From positions 1-42,101 of the forward strand of contig NZ_PVNP01000180.1 in the NCBI RefSeq assembly GCF_002993365.1: a stretch of 42,101 nt of DNA, in the 5' to 3' direction. The notes below the pieces were generated by a model. It was given only the letters and a program-made list of their open reading frames with translations, ran no database searches and had not been told where the DNA came from. Position 1 is the stretch's first letter. The number at the start of each line of letters is the position of its first letter. Positions 18,226-28,240 of this stretch are shown here, one piece after another. Source of the DNA: Marisediminitalea alba (GTDB lineage Bacteria; Pseudomonadota; Gammaproteobacteria; Enterobacterales; Alteromonadaceae). The position numbers were made by a program, and so were the translations under genes.

Positions 18226-18621
18226 TTATTCCTGCTCGTCGTCGTTATTCGACCGTTCTTTATCACGAGCGATAGTTTCACTCACAAGATTAGATATACG
18301 CATGCCTTCGGTAATCGACTTGTCTTCAAAGAAATGCAGGTGCGGTACAGCACGCATACGCAAGCGTTTAGCTAACAAGCTACGCAGAAAACCGGTATTT
18401 TCGCCCAGCTGTTTCATTTGCGCTTTGGTTTCCTTTTCATCACTGTTATAAAACGTGATAAAGATCTTGGCATGCGCCAGGTCCCGGGACACCTCCACAT
18501 CAGAAAGCGTAATGAAAGGCAGACTTCCTACCCGATGTTTGTATTCATTTTGCAGCAAACTGGCCACTTCTTTGTGGATTTGCTGGGCAACCCGATCAGT
18601 TCGAGAAAATTCCCGAGCCAT
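18226..18621 (-). CDS. rbfA: 30S ribosome-binding factor A
   Basis: RbfA is a KH-fold assembly factor that helps mature the 5' end of 16S rRNA and is needed for growth in the cold. The 131-residue protein contains the conserved N-terminus REFSRTDRVAQQIHKEVASLL, the strand VEVSRDLAHAKIFITF and the later LRMRAVPHLHFFEDKSI. The acidic C-terminal tail is usual. It lies between infB and truB, separated from infB by 110 bases containing a stable hairpin. Confidence 0.98.
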   Translation of the reverse strand: MAREFSRTDRVAQQIHKEVASLLQNEYKHRVGSLPFITLSDVEVSRDLAHAKIFITFYNSDEKETKAQMKQLGENTGFLRSLLAKRLRMRAVPHLHFFEDKSITEGMRISNLVSETIARDKERSNNDDEQE

Positions 18622-18685
18622 AGTTACTCTCCTCTGTTTTGCAATCTGCTCTGCCTTTAGTGTAGCGGACTATTGCACAGACAAA

Positions 18686-18709
18686 AGCGGGGGCTTCAGA
18701 GCCCCCGCT
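18686..18709 (-). terminator. Stable hairpin between infB and rbfA
   Basis: A perfect 10-base stem (AGCGGGGGCT / AGCCCCCGCT, tetraloop) is followed on the transcribed strand by TTTTG. It may act as a partial terminator or RNase processing site that lowers expression of rbfA-truB relative to infB. Confidence 0.65.
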
Positions 18710-18731
18710 ATACTTTAGTTATTCGCTGAGC

Positions 18732-21338
18732 TTAGATTTCGCGTTTAACTTCAACTACCTGGAAGACCTCGATTTGGTCGCCCACTTTTACGTCGTTGTA
18801 ATTTTTAACGCCGATACCACATTCCATACCGTTACGAACTTCCTGAACGTCATCTTTAAAGCGACGCAAGGATTCGAGCTCACCTTCGTAGATAACCACG
18901 TTTTCACGCAGTACGCGAATCGGATTACTACGTTTAACAGTACCTTCAGTTACCATACAACCGGCGATCGCGCCCAGTTTCGGTGACTTGAATACGTCAC
19001 GTACTTCGGCAAGACCCATGATTTCCTGTTTGAACTCTGGTGCCAGCATACCACTCATGGCCGCTTTCACTTCATCAATCAGATCATAGATAACGCTGTA
19101 GTAACGTAAGTCGATTTCTTCTGCTTCAATCACGCGACGTGCCGTTGCATCGGCACGAACGTTAAAGCCCACCACGATAGCACTTGATGCTGCAGCAAGA
19201 CTGGCGTCGGTTTCAGTAATACCACCTACACCGCTACCCACGATATTCACTTTAACTTCACTGGTAGACAGCTTAGTCAGTGACTCAGAAATCGCTTCAA
19301 CAGAACCTTGTACGTCTGCTTTCAGCACTACATTCAGCTCGCTTACGTCACCGGCTTCCATGTTAGCAAACATGTTTTCCAGCTTGGCTTTCTGCTGACG
19401 AGCCAGTTTAAGTTCACGTTTCTTCTGATGACGTTTACCGGCCACTTCACGCGCCTTACGCTCATCCTGCACTACCAACGCGTCCTCACCCGCAACCGGT
19501 ACGCCTGAAAGACCCAGAATCTCTACTGGCGTTGACGGACCGGCCACTTTGACATCGTTACCGTTCTCATCACGCATGGCACGAACACGACCGTATTCTT
19601 CACCACACAGCAGGATATCTCCTGATTTAACTTCACCTTCCTGCACCAGTACCGAGGCAATCGGGCCACGACCTTTATCCAGGCGAGACTCAACTACAAT
19701 ACCGCGACCAGGTCCGGTTGGCGTTGCTTTCAGGTCGAGAACTTCAGCCTGCAGGGAAATAGCTTCCAGCAGTTCATCAACGCCCATACCCGTTTTGGCT
19801 GACACGTTTACAAACTGGTGCTCACCGCCCCACTCTTCAGAGATAACTTCCAGTTGCGACAGTTCGGTTTTAACCCGATCCGGATCAGCAGCTTCTTTAT
19901 CCATCTTGTTCACAGCAATGATCAGTGGTACGCCTGCTGCGCGACTGTGCTGAACCGCTTCTTTAGTCTGCGGCATGACACCATCGTCTGCAGCAACAAC
20001 CAGCACAACAATATCCGTTGCCGTAGCACCGCGTGCACGCATAGCCGTAAAAGCGGCGTGTCCGGGCGTATCCAGGAACGTGATCTTGCCATTTTCAGTG
20101 TCTACACTGTAAGCACCAATGTGCTGGGTAATACCCCCCGCTTCACCGGCCGCCACTTTAGCGCGACGAATATAATCAAGCAGTGAGGTTTTACCGTGGT
20201 CAACGTGACCCATGATGGTTACCACCGGCGCACGGGTAGTTTTATCACCATTACCAGAGCCCGCTAACAACTCGTCTTCTAACGCGTTGTCATTAACCAG
20301 CTCATATTTATGACCCATCTCTTCAACTACCAGTACAGCAGTGTCCTGATCCAGCACCTGGTTGATGGTTGCCATTTCGCCCATTTTCATCATGGCCTTA
20401 ATGACTTCCTGCACCTTGATTGCCAGACGGCTGGCCAGTTCGCCTACCGTGATGGTTGCACCAAGCTTAACCACACGCTCAACAGGCGCGGCCGGCTTGT
20501 TAAAGCCTTGTTTCAGGCTTTCACTGGCTTTCTTGTTCGGCTTCTTACGACGACGTGAAGAACGCTCAACCTGCATATCTTCTTCGTCTTCCGCTTCCTG
20601 AGCATAACGGTTAGAGTGCATGTGCACTTCTTCGGCTTCTGCTTTCTTACGGCGCTCTTCTTCTTCTTTCCAGCGACGTTCGTTCTCTTCAGCCAGTTTA
20701 CGTGCTTCATCAGCGGCTTTTTTGGCGTCTTCTTCCAGTTTACGCTGCGCTTCTTCTTCCTGCTGCTTGCGTAAACGCTCTTCTTCCTGACGCGCTTCTT
20801 CCTGCTCTTTTAACTCTTCTTCTGACAGCTCAGACTCAGCTTCTGCGCGAGCAGCAGCTTCCTGCTTGGCTTTTTCAGCACGGCGAGCTTTCTCTTCTTC
20901 CGCCGCTTTACGGGCTTCTTCAGCCTTACGCGCTTTTTCTTCGGCCGCTTTACGGGCTTCCTCAGCCGCTTTTTCTTCCGCTTCACGCTTCAGACGGGCT
21001 TCTTCTTCGCGGCGTTTGGCTTCTTCTGCCTGACGCTGCTCTTCAATGTCCGTTCGTTTCACGTAGGTACGCTTCTTACGAACTTCAACCTTTACTTCTT
21101 TCGACTTACCTAAACTTAACGTGCTGGTTGTTTTACGTTGCAACGTCATTTTCTTAGGTTCACCACCATTGGTGCCACCGTGCTGTTTGCTCAGGTGGTC
21201 CAGTAGTTTGCGTTTCTCATCTTCAGTCACGTTCTCACCGGCGGCTTTTTTAATGCCGGCGTCGCTAAACTGACTCACTAACCGGTCAACGCTAGTCCCG
21301 ATATCACTGGCGAGTTTTTCAATGGATACATCTGCCAT
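18732..21338 (-). CDS. infB: Translation initiation factor IF-2
   Basis: IF-2 is the GTPase that brings fMet-tRNA to the 30S subunit and promotes subunit joining. The 868-residue protein has the N-terminal IF2_N domain ([20 protein letters not shown]), a long Glu/Lys/Ala/Arg-rich linker at about 90-240 typical of gammaproteobacteria, a second IF2_N-like part, and the G domain with G1 [10 protein letters not shown]3 DTPGHAAF and G4 NKMD. Domains II to IV follow to the end. Nothing is missing. It is the third gene of the operon, 24 bases after nusA. Confidence 0.99.
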   Translation of the reverse strand: MADVSIEKLASDIGTSVDRLVSQFSDAGIKKAAGENVTEDEKRKLLDHLSKQHGGTNGGEPKKMTLQRKTTSTLSLGKSKEVKVEVRKKRTYVKRTDIEEQRQAEEAKRREEEARLKREAEEKAAEEARKAAEEKARKAEEARKAAEEEKARRAEKAKQEAAARAEAESELSEEELKEQEEARQEEERLRKQQEEEAQRKLEEDAKKAADEARKLAEENERRWKEEEERRKKAEAEEVHMHSNRYAQEAEDEEDMQVERSSRRRKKPNKKASESLKQGFNKPAAPVERVVKLGATITVGELASRLAIKVQEVIKAMMKMGEMATINQVLDQDTAVLVVEEMGHKYELVNDNALEDELLAGSGNGDKTTRAPVVTIMGHVDHGKTSLLDYIRRAKVAAGEAGGITQHIGAYSVDTENGKITFLDTPGHAAFTAMRARGATATDIVVLVVAADDGVMPQTKEAVQHSRAAGVPLIIAVNKMDKEAADPDRVKTELSQLEVISEEWGGEHQFVNVSAKTGMGVDELLEAISLQAEVLDLKATPTGPGRGIVVESRLDKGRGPIASVLVQEGEVKSGDILLCGEEYGRVRAMRDENGNDVKVAGPSTPVEILGLSGVPVAGEDALVVQDERKAREVAGKRHQKKRELKLARQQKAKLENMFANMEAGDVSELNVVLKADVQGSVEAISESLTKLSTSEVKVNIVGSGVGGITETDASLAAASSAIVVGFNVRADATARRVIEAEEIDLRYYSVIYDLIDEVKAAMSGMLAPEFKQEIMGLAEVRDVFKSPKLGAIAGCMVTEGTVKRSNPIRVLRENVVIYEGELESLRRFKDDVQEVRNGMECGIGVKNYNDVKVGDQIEVFQVVEVKREI

Positions 21339-21362
21339 TACGCGTTTTTCCCCTTGTCGACC

Positions 21363-22856
21363 TTATTCTTCGTTGAACCAGACTTTGTTTCGTGCAGCCA
21401 TAATCAATGCACCGGCTTTCTCTTCGTCCAGTCCTTCTACATCACTGATATCATCGGTGCCCTGTTCAGCCAGCGCTTCCAAATCGATAATACCTCTACT
21501 TGCCAGAACGTACGCCAGGTGCTTGTCCATACCTTCAAGGTTCAGCAGTTCCTCGGTGGGTTCTGAGCTCTCAAGCGATTCCTCGTTGGCTAGCGCCTGA
21601 GTGGTCAGTGCTGCACGTGCACGATTACGTAATTCTTCAACGGTGTCTTCATCAAGGCCGTCAATGGCCAATAATTCGCTGACTGGCACATAGGCAACTT
21701 CTTCTAATGAAGTGAAGCCTTCCTCAACCAAGACACTTGCGAAGTCTTCGTCGATGTCCAGACCGTTAACAAATACCGCCAGAACCCTTTCGTTTTCTGC
21801 CTGGTGTTTCTGGTTCAAATCTTCAATGGTCATTACGTTCAGTTCCCAGCCAGTCAATTGACTTGCCAGACGAACGTTCTGTCCACTCCGACCGATAGCC
21901 TGAGCCAGGTTATCGGCTTCTACTGCTACTTCCATGGTATGCGTGTCTTCATCAACCACAATGGATGCGACCTCAGCAGGTGCCATTGCGTTGATAACAA
22001 ATTGCGCCGGGTTTTCGTCCCATAACACAATATCGACTCTTTCTCCGCCCAGCTCACCGGATACTGCCTGTACCCGTGAACCACGCATGCCTACACAGGC
22101 ACCAACCGGATCAAGACGCTTATCGTTGGTCTTAACCGCGATTTTGGCCCGTGAGCCAGGATCCCGTGCGGCGGATTTAATTTCTAATGTCTCTTCAGCG
22201 ATTTCTGGTACTTCCAGACGGAACAGTTCAACCAGCATCTCCGGATGGGTACGGCTTACGAACAGTTGCGCACCGCGTGCTTCAGGGCGGATGACATACA
22301 GTAAGCCGCGCACCCGGTCACCCGGACGGAAGGTTTCGCGCGGCAGCATATCATCACGGTAAATAACGCCTTCAGCATTGTTACCTAAATCGATGATGAT
22401 GTTGTCACGATTAACTTTTTTAACGGTACCGGTTACCAGTTCGCCAACTTTATCTTCATATTCGGCAACCATTTGTGCACGTTCTGCTTCGCGAACCTTC
22501 TGAACAATAACCTGTTTGGCGGTTTGTGTAGTGATTCGGTCAAAGGCTATCGACTCGATCTGTTCTTCAACATAATCGCCCAGTTGAATTTCCGGTTCGT
22601 CGATTTGGGCTGCTGACAGGGTCAACTCCGCAAATGGGTTTTCCTGTTCCTGATCGTCGGCAATAACCAACCAGCGACGAAACGTATCAAAATCACCGGT
22701 TTCACGGTCAATGCTTACGCGTACTTCAATTTCGCCTTCGTTTTTCTTTTTTGTGGCACTTGCAATGGCAAATTCTAACGCCTCAAAAATCTTTTCTCTT
22801 GGCACTTGTTTTTCATTAGAAACGGCTTCGGCCACTAACAAAATTTCTTTATTCAT
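21363..22856 (-). CDS. nusA: Transcription termination/antitermination factor NusA
   Basis: NusA binds RNA polymerase and modulates pausing, termination and antitermination. The 497-residue protein has the NusA N-terminal domain, an S1 domain ([21 protein letters not shown]), two KH domains ([27 protein letters not shown] contains the GxxG loop region), and the two C-terminal acidic repeats found in gammaproteobacteria (from about 365). In E. coli it regulates its own operon by acting on leader terminators; two such hairpins are seen upstream of rimP here. Confidence 0.99.
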   Translation of the reverse strand: MNKEILLVAEAVSNEKQVPREKIFEALEFAIASATKKKNEGEIEVRVSIDRETGDFDTFRRWLVIADDQEQENPFAELTLSAAQIDEPEIQLGDYVEEQIESIAFDRITTQTAKQVIVQKVREAERAQMVAEYEDKVGELVTGTVKKVNRDNIIIDLGNNAEGVIYRDDMLPRETFRPGDRVRGLLYVIRPEARGAQLFVSRTHPEMLVELFRLEVPEIAEETLEIKSAARDPGSRAKIAVKTNDKRLDPVGACVGMRGSRVQAVSGELGGERVDIVLWDENPAQFVINAMAPAEVASIVVDEDTHTMEVAVEADNLAQAIGRSGQNVRLASQLTGWELNVMTIEDLNQKHQAENERVLAVFVNGLDIDEDFASVLVEEGFTSLEEVAYVPVSELLAIDGLDEDTVEELRNRARAALTTQALANEESLESSEPTEELLNLEGMDKHLAYVLASRGIIDLEALAEQGTDDISDVEGLDEEKAGALIMAARNKVWFNEE

Positions 22857-22904
22857 TTTTGCCTCACTGGTTGCATGCGGATGGGCACGCAGTTTTATTC
22901 CGTA

Positions 22905-23363
22905 TTATTCGAATGTTGGAACCAAATTACCTTTTTCAATCCCGCTGACCGGCAAATTAAATTGCTCGCCATCGACCTCGATAGTTAACGTGCCATTTTC
23001 ACACGCCAGTAATTTCCCCTTGAAATTGCGTCGGTTATCCAACGGCAATGCCATTCTGACAGCGACGGTTTCGCCCACCAACTGTGCATAGTGCGCCTCT
23101 TTAAATAGCGGACGGTCCATACCAGGCGATGAGACTTCTAAGTTGTATTCAGTATTGATTGGATCTTCCACATCCAGGACCGCACTGACCTGATGGCTGA
23201 CATCCGCACAATCATCTACGTTGATGCCATTCTCATGATCAATGTAAACCCGCAGGATTGAATGCTTTCCGGCGCGGACAAACTCCACTCCCAATAATTC
23301 AAACCCCAATGCTTCTACCGCCGGATTCAACATTTCGCTTAAACGTTGCTCTAGCTTTGACAA
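22905..23363 (-). CDS. rimP: Ribosome maturation factor RimP
   Basis: RimP assists 30S subunit maturation. The start is a TTG at 23363: GGAGG lies six bases upstream of it, it gives 152 residues (E. coli about 150), and the protein then begins directly with the conserved LEQRLSEMLNPAVEALGFELLGVEF. The reading frame stays open upstream, but that part runs through the leader hairpins and is not protein-like. Other conserved parts are ILRVYIDHENGINVDDCADVS and EVSSPGMDRPLF. It is the first gene of the operon. A TTG start may limit its translation. Confidence 0.95.
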   Translation of the reverse strand: MSKLEQRLSEMLNPAVEALGFELLGVEFVRAGKHSILRVYIDHENGINVDDCADVSHQVSAVLDVEDPINTEYNLEVSSPGMDRPLFKEAHYAQLVGETVAVRMALPLDNRRNFKGKLLACENGTLTIEVDGEQFNLPVSGIEKGNLVPTFE

Positions 23364-23380
23364 TCCAAACCTCCAAAAAC

Positions 23381-23400
23381 GAAAAAAGGGCATAATGCCC
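23381..23400 (-). terminator. Leader hairpin just before the rimP ribosome site
   Basis: GGGCA / TGCCC with a 3-base loop is followed by seven Ts on the - strand, only a few bases before the rimP GGAGG. It is a short intrinsic-terminator-like structure suited to attenuation. Confidence 0.6.
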
Positions 23401-23451
23401 AATATACTGATACCTTGCTCGGTATCGCTTTGTGCGTGAGACCGAGCTAAC

Positions 23452-23479
23452 AAAAAGCCCCGATTAAACGGGGCTTTTT
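23452..23479 (-). terminator. Strong terminator inside the rimP leader
   Basis: AAAAAGCCCCG / CGGGGCTTTTT with loop ATTAAA is a full intrinsic terminator located between the mapped promoter (23609-23637) and rimP. Readthrough is required to express the operon, which suggests control by termination, as known for NusA autoregulation in E. coli. Confidence 0.85.
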
Positions 23480-23608
23480 GCAATAAAAATTCGGTCCCTT
23501 TTGCCCATATCAGGCAAGGTTGCTATTGGTGCAATACAACAATAAAAACCCGTAAGGCTTAGGCGCAGGTAATCACTAATTACCGGTACCAGCCATAATC
23601 TGACATGC

Positions 23609-23637
23609 ATTATACTGCCTGCTTGTTGATTTAGCAA
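23609..23637 (-). promoter_or_regulatory. Promoter of the rimP-nusA-infB operon
   Basis: TTGCTA (23632-23637) and TATAAT (23609-23614) on the - strand are separated by exactly 17 bases. The predicted start leaves a leader of about 240 nt that contains two terminator-like hairpins. Confidence 0.8.
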
Positions 23638-23674
23638 CCGCCAATCCCGCTTCAGACTGGATTGTCACGATAAT

Positions 23675-24667
23675 TTAATCTTCCCGCCAGCGTTCCTTAA
23701 TGGTCAGAATTTCCTCAAGATTTTCTTCTAGTAACGTAATAAGGAGGGGTTCGAAGTGTTTGCCTGATTCGCTTTTCATTACCGCCAGGGTTTTCTCTAC
23801 TGTCCAGGCTTCCTTATACGGGCGTTTACTGGTGAGTGCATCAAACACATCCGCTACTGCCACAATACGCCCTTCTACCGGAATATCTTCCCCTTGTAAG
23901 CCGCTGGGATAACCAGAGCCATCCCACTTTTCGTGATGGGTCATCGCCACGGATTTTGCAATCCGTAATAGATCGGAGTCTGCCTCGCCTAAAATTTCCG
24001 CACCTATTTCCGGGTGCGTTTTCATCACCGCAAATTCTTCATCGGTAAGTTTACCGGGCTTGAGCATAATGTGATCCGGAATACCTATCTTGCCAATATC
24101 ATGCATGGGAGCAGCATGCAGCAGAGTCTCGGCCTGCTCTTCATTTAAACCATAGGCCAATGCCAATACCTTTGAGTAATGACTCATGCGCAAAACATGC
24201 ATCCCGGTTTCGTTATCTTTATATTCAGCCGCCCGGCCTAAACGTTGTACCACCTGCAACCGGGTACGCTTGAGTTCATCGGCCTGTACCAGCGATAAAT
24301 GGGTTTTGATACGCGCTTTCACCACTGCGGGTGAAATAGGCTTGGTAATGTAATCCACACCACCTACCGCAAAACCTTCGGTTTCGTCCTGTTCTTCACT
24401 TAGCGCGGTAACAAAAATCACCGGGATAGCCCGGGTAATGACGTTTTCCTTTAGCGCCTGACACACTTCAAAGCCGGTCATCCCGGGCATCATTACATCA
24501 AGTAAAATAAGATCCGGTAACTGAGCCTCTGCCACACGTAGTGCCTCAGGGCCATTTTTGGCAAATGCCAGAGTGTAATGCTCTGCCAGCAAATGTTTGA
24601 GCACCCTCAGGTTTGCCGGTTCATCATCAACCACCAAAATAGTCGGTTTTAGAGCAGTGTTATGCAT
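23675..24667 (-). CDS. Response regulator with HD-GYP c-di-GMP phosphodiesterase domain
   Basis: An N-terminal receiver (acidic pair DDE at 14-16, phospho-acceptor D57 in LILLDVMMPG, K109) is joined to an HD-GYP domain at about 150-325. The metal- and substrate-binding motifs HD at 189-190 (MHDIGKIGIP), HH at 244-245 and GYP at 252-254 (WDGSGYPSGL) are intact, so it should hydrolyse c-di-GMP when activated. It begins 5 bases after the stop of the large hybrid kinase on the same strand, so the two are surely co-transcribed and the kinase's phosphotransfer domain is its likely phosphate donor. Confidence 0.96.
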   Translation of the reverse strand: MHNTALKPTILVVDDEPANLRVLKHLLAEHYTLAFAKNGPEALRVAEAQLPDLILLDVMMPGMTGFEVCQALKENVITRAIPVIFVTALSEEQDETEGFAVGGVDYITKPISPAVVKARIKTHLSLVQADELKRTRLQVVQRLGRAAEYKDNETGMHVLRMSHYSKVLALAYGLNEEQAETLLHAAPMHDIGKIGIPDHIMLKPGKLTDEEFAVMKTHPEIGAEILGEADSDLLRIAKSVAMTHHEKWDGSGYPSGLQGEDIPVEGRIVAVADVFDALTSKRPYKEAWTVEKTLAVMKSESGKHFEPLLITLLEENLEEILTIKERWRED

Positions 24668-24672
24668 GGTTA

Positions 24673-27600
24673 CTATTCGTCCAGTTTGTCGATTAGTGCA
24701 GACAGCAATGTAATCGCCTGTTCAAATTCAAAGTCTTCTATGGCATCCAGTATCGCTTGAATGTCATTGGCAAAGCAGCTGTTCTGGTAGCCACCCAGCA
24801 AGGCGAGTTCCGCCTCTTCAATGCGATTATTTTCAACTGAACGCACAATACGCTCCAGTATAGCCCTTAATGCCTGACTATCGACTACAGCAGACTGCTC
24901 CAGCGCACTTTCCTGCTCCGTAGCAACAGCGCTCTGAACTGCTGGAACCAGGTTGTACAGGTCTGCTACCGAATCCGCAGGCGCCACCTTATCGTAGCAA
25001 TCCTGTTCGATAGCTTTGCAGGCATGCATGATTTTTATCAGGCCGAGGTTGCCAGCCACACCTTTAAAACGATGCACCAAGGCTTTCAGATCTGTGAAGT
25101 CCTGCTGTTCAGTCAGGCTTGCAAAGGTTTCCCTGGCAAGGGTGATATCATTACAAAAGCGCTTTATCTCTTTTACCAACTTGTGTTTGGAACCCCATAA
25201 ACTCTCGCCACGGGACCAATCGATAAGAAGCGCTTCCTTGGGTTCCGCGCGCATTGCCAGCGCACTGCCCTGAATGCCCAGCACCCGGGCGATTTCATTA
25301 CACAGCACCGGGAAGTCAATGGGCTTATTGGCAAAACCTTCCATGCCGGCCTCACTAGCCGATTTTTTATCCTGAGCCAGTACGCTGGCGGTCAGTGCGA
25401 TAATCGGGGTGGCCTTGAGACCATTGGCTTTTTCGTATTCACGACGTTGACGGGCAGCGGTTAAGCCATCCAGCACTGGCATTTGCAAGTCCATCAGCAC
25501 CACGTCGTACTGATGTTGCGCCATCTGTTCGAGGGCCTGCTGACCATCCCGGCCAATATCCACGCTATGACCGCTGCGTTTCAGTAATAAATTGAGCAGC
25601 TCGATATTTTGTTCAATGTCATCCACAATCAGGATCCGCAGGGCGGGTAACTGAATGGCGTGGAGACGCTGTACATGGCTTGTACTATCGATAGCGGTAA
25701 GCGGCAGTATAAAGCTGAACTGAGTTCCTTCTCCCGGCTTACTGCGAACCTCTATAGAGCCGCCCATCAACTCTACCAGCTGCTTGGAAATCGTGGTACC
25801 AAGTCCTGTGCCACCAAAGCGTCTCGACATCGAGGCATCCGCCTGAGCAAATGCATCGAACACCCGCTGGCATTGTTCCTGTGTCATACCAATGCCAGTG
25901 TCGGTGATAGTAAATTGCACATGGTCGTCGTTAACCTGATTCACGCGCAGACTGACCTGGCCTGACTCGGTAAACTTCACCGCGTTGCCAATTAAATTGC
26001 TCAGTACCTGACGGATACGTTCTGGCGCGCCGCGATAGCCCTGTGCGAGGTTATCGCCTAGTTTCACCTGTAAGTCGAGTCCCTTACGTTTAGCTTCCAG
26101 CCAGAAAGTAGATATCACCGTGTCGATTTCTTCGCTCAGGATAAAATCCACCAACTCCAGTTCCAGCTTTCCTTTATCCAGTTTGGCACTGTCGAGGATG
26201 TCATTTAACAAATGTAGCAATGAGCGGGCTGAACGATTAATCGTCGACAGATGCTTGTGTTGTTCAGTATTGAGCGGCGTATCCAGCAGGATGTCACTAA
26301 AACCAATCACGGCATTCATTGGCGTGCGGATCTCATGACTCATGTTGGCCAGGAATGCGGCTCGGGCCGCGGCAGCCTGTTCTGCAGCATCTTTAGCGAT
26401 CAACAAGTCATCTTCCATTTGCCGGCGATCGGTAATATCCATGATAAAGCCATCCAGCCAGAGGATTTCGTTGTAATCGTCGCGAATATACCGGCCATGC
26501 TCACGCAACCAGCGGATCTCACCAGCTTTGTTGAAAATACGGTACTCCATACTGTATTCGGTTTGGCCAACCAGCGCCTGCTCGATAGTGTCCAGATCAT
26601 CCGGATGAAATAAATCAACAAAGCTTACCGTCGGGTCTGGCAGTAAAAATTCATCCGGGTCGTAACCGGTAATTTTCTTTACCGCATCGCTGATAAACAC
26701 CATGGGCCAGTCATGCTTATTCAAACAGCGATACGCGATGCCCGGGATATTGGCAATCAGTGAACGGAACTTCAGTTCGTTCTCACGAATGACTTTTTCC
26801 ATCGCCAGTCGTTCACTGATATCGGCGATAAACAATATAAACAGGGATTCTCCGGCAACCTGGGTATGCGACAGGCTGATCCGTAATGGTACTAACTCAC
26901 CGTCGCGGTTAAACGCTTCTACATCGCGACTGTTACCAATCAGTTGTATCCCCTCAGGTTCCTCTGCATATTTAAAGAACCGATAGCTGTAAAGGTGACG
27001 GCGGTCCTCGGGCAGAAACTCGGTGAGTGGCGTGCCCACCAGTTCCATTCGTTGCCAGCCGAGAATGGTGGTTACCGCTTCATTTACGGTTTGAATAATG
27101 CCTTCGTCATTAATGGTCAGGATACCCTCAACGGCAGATTCCATCAGGCTGATCATTCTGACCTGCGAACGACGGGCATCGGCTGATGCCTCACGGTATT
27201 TAACCAACAGGCTAATCCCGAGCACCAGTGCAATCATAATGGATGCGATAAAAGTGACACTGGCCGCCAGATAGAACGACATTTCTGAAGGCTGATCCGA
27301 CAGTTCCAGCCCGGGAGGGCTAACAAAGCGAGCGGCCGCCATACCTGTATAGTGCATGGCTGAAATGGCACAGCCCATTACCGCCCCGGCCAGAATATTG
27401 GTGGTGAACGTGGTGAACCTATTGTTTAACAGGCGCTGCAAGCCGTGTCTTACCCATAACGAGATCATCGCCAGTACCACGGCTACGACCACCGACAATA
27501 AAAAGATGCTCAGGTCATATCGCAGCAGCGGCGCCATATCCATGGCTGCCATGCCAATATAGTGCATGGCGCCAATACCGGCGCCCACTAACCCCCCACC

Positions 27601-27975
27601 GATAACAATTTGTTTGTTGTTGATACGGTGTTGAGTCAGGAGGTTAAGGGCCACCCACGCAGCGGCTATTCCAGGAAGCATAGAAAGCAGGGTGGTAAAC
27701 CAGGTATAAGAAACCGGCGTGCAAAGTTCAAAAGCCAGCATACCAATAAAATGCATTGACCAGATGCCACTACCCTGAGCAAACGCTCCTACGGCAAGCA
27801 ATCCCCGGCGTCCCCGGCGGGTTTTGGCATTGGCAGCCTGAGTCGCCACCTGAAATCCCATAAAAGAGGCAAACACAGCAATGGCAACAGAGAGCAACAC
27901 CAGTGAAAGGTTATATTCCCCCACCAGGAGTAAAGAAGTATCGGGAATAGAAAACAGGTCCGAAACAGACGGCAT
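24673..27975 (-). CDS. MHYT-PAS hybrid sensor histidine kinase with receiver and HPt domains
   Basis: This is a 1100-residue complex sensor. Residues 1-260 form a seven-helix MHYT domain with its signatures MHFIGM, MHYIGM and MHYTGM, thought to sense a diatomic gas or redox via a metal. Two PAS domains follow (about 275-390 and 400-525), then HisKA with H in FLANMSHEIRTPMNAVIGFS, an ATPase domain, a receiver (VVLMDLQMPVLDG) and a C-terminal HPt with LVHRFKGVAGNLG. The full phosphorelay is within one protein, ready to hand phosphate to the HD-GYP regulator that follows 5 bases later. The pair thus links membrane sensing to c-di-GMP breakdown. Confidence 0.96.
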   Translation of the reverse strand: MPSVSDLFSIPDTSLLLVGEYNLSLVLLSVAIAVFASFMGFQVATQAANAKTRRGRRGLLAVGAFAQGSGIWSMHFIGMLAFELCTPVSYTWFTTLLSMLPGIAAAWVALNLLTQHRINNKQIVIGGGLVGAGIGAMHYIGMAAMDMAPLLRYDLSIFLLSVVVAVVLAMISLWVRHGLQRLLNNRFTTFTTNILAGAVMGCAISAMHYTGMAAARFVSPPGLELSDQPSEMSFYLAASVTFIASIMIALVLGISLLVKYREASADARRSQVRMISLMESAVEGILTINDEGIIQTVNEAVTTILGWQRMELVGTPLTEFLPEDRRHLYSYRFFKYAEEPEGIQLIGNSRDVEAFNRDGELVPLRISLSHTQVAGESLFILFIADISERLAMEKVIRENELKFRSLIANIPGIAYRCLNKHDWPMVFISDAVKKITGYDPDEFLLPDPTVSFVDLFHPDDLDTIEQALVGQTEYSMEYRIFNKAGEIRWLREHGRYIRDDYNEILWLDGFIMDITDRRQMEDDLLIAKDAAEQAAAARAAFLANMSHEIRTPMNAVIGFSDILLDTPLNTEQHKHLSTINRSARSLLHLLNDILDSAKLDKGKLELELVDFILSEEIDTVISTFWLEAKRKGLDLQVKLGDNLAQGYRGAPERIRQVLSNLIGNAVKFTESGQVSLRVNQVNDDHVQFTITDTGIGMTQEQCQRVFDAFAQADASMSRRFGGTGLGTTISKQLVELMGGSIEVRSKPGEGTQFSFILPLTAIDSTSHVQRLHAIQLPALRILIVDDIEQNIELLNLLLKRSGHSVDIGRDGQQALEQMAQHQYDVVLMDLQMPVLDGLTAARQRREYEKANGLKATPIIALTASVLAQDKKSASEAGMEGFANKPIDFPVLCNEIARVLGIQGSALAMRAEPKEALLIDWSRGESLWGSKHKLVKEIKRFCNDITLARETFASLTEQQDFTDLKALVHRFKGVAGNLGLIKIMHACKAIEQDCYDKVAPADSVADLYNLVPAVQSAVATEQESALEQSAVVDSQALRAILERIVRSVENNRIEEAELALLGGYQNSCFANDIQAILDAIEDFEFEQAITLLSALIDKLDE

Positions 27976-28240
27976 TACAGTAGGCCTTAGTATTTATAAA
28001 CAATGTCGTCGCTAACTAAGCCTGCCTGCTTATTGCCAGCCATCTATTAACAAAAGTAAATAACGAGCTTCCCTTATTTTATGAAGCTTGCCGTAAATCC
28101 ATTACGCTTGTCAAACGCTAGTACAAAACTAAATCATTCAATTACGCAGGCTTTATAAAAATACTTTATTAACCGGCATATATTGCCACATTCACTCTGT
28201 AAAACAAGGCACTAGCTTTCATCACCTGGCTGACAATGTA

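Noticed and set aside
20513..21157. Low-complexity repeats in the infB linker region
   Set aside because: The Glu/Lys/Ala/Arg-rich repeats are the normal IF-2 linker of gammaproteobacteria, not a separate repeat element.
17115..23091. Many long frames opposite truB, infB, nusA and rimP
   Set aside because: They are shadows of highly expressed genes with biased codon use and show no independent start signals or domains.
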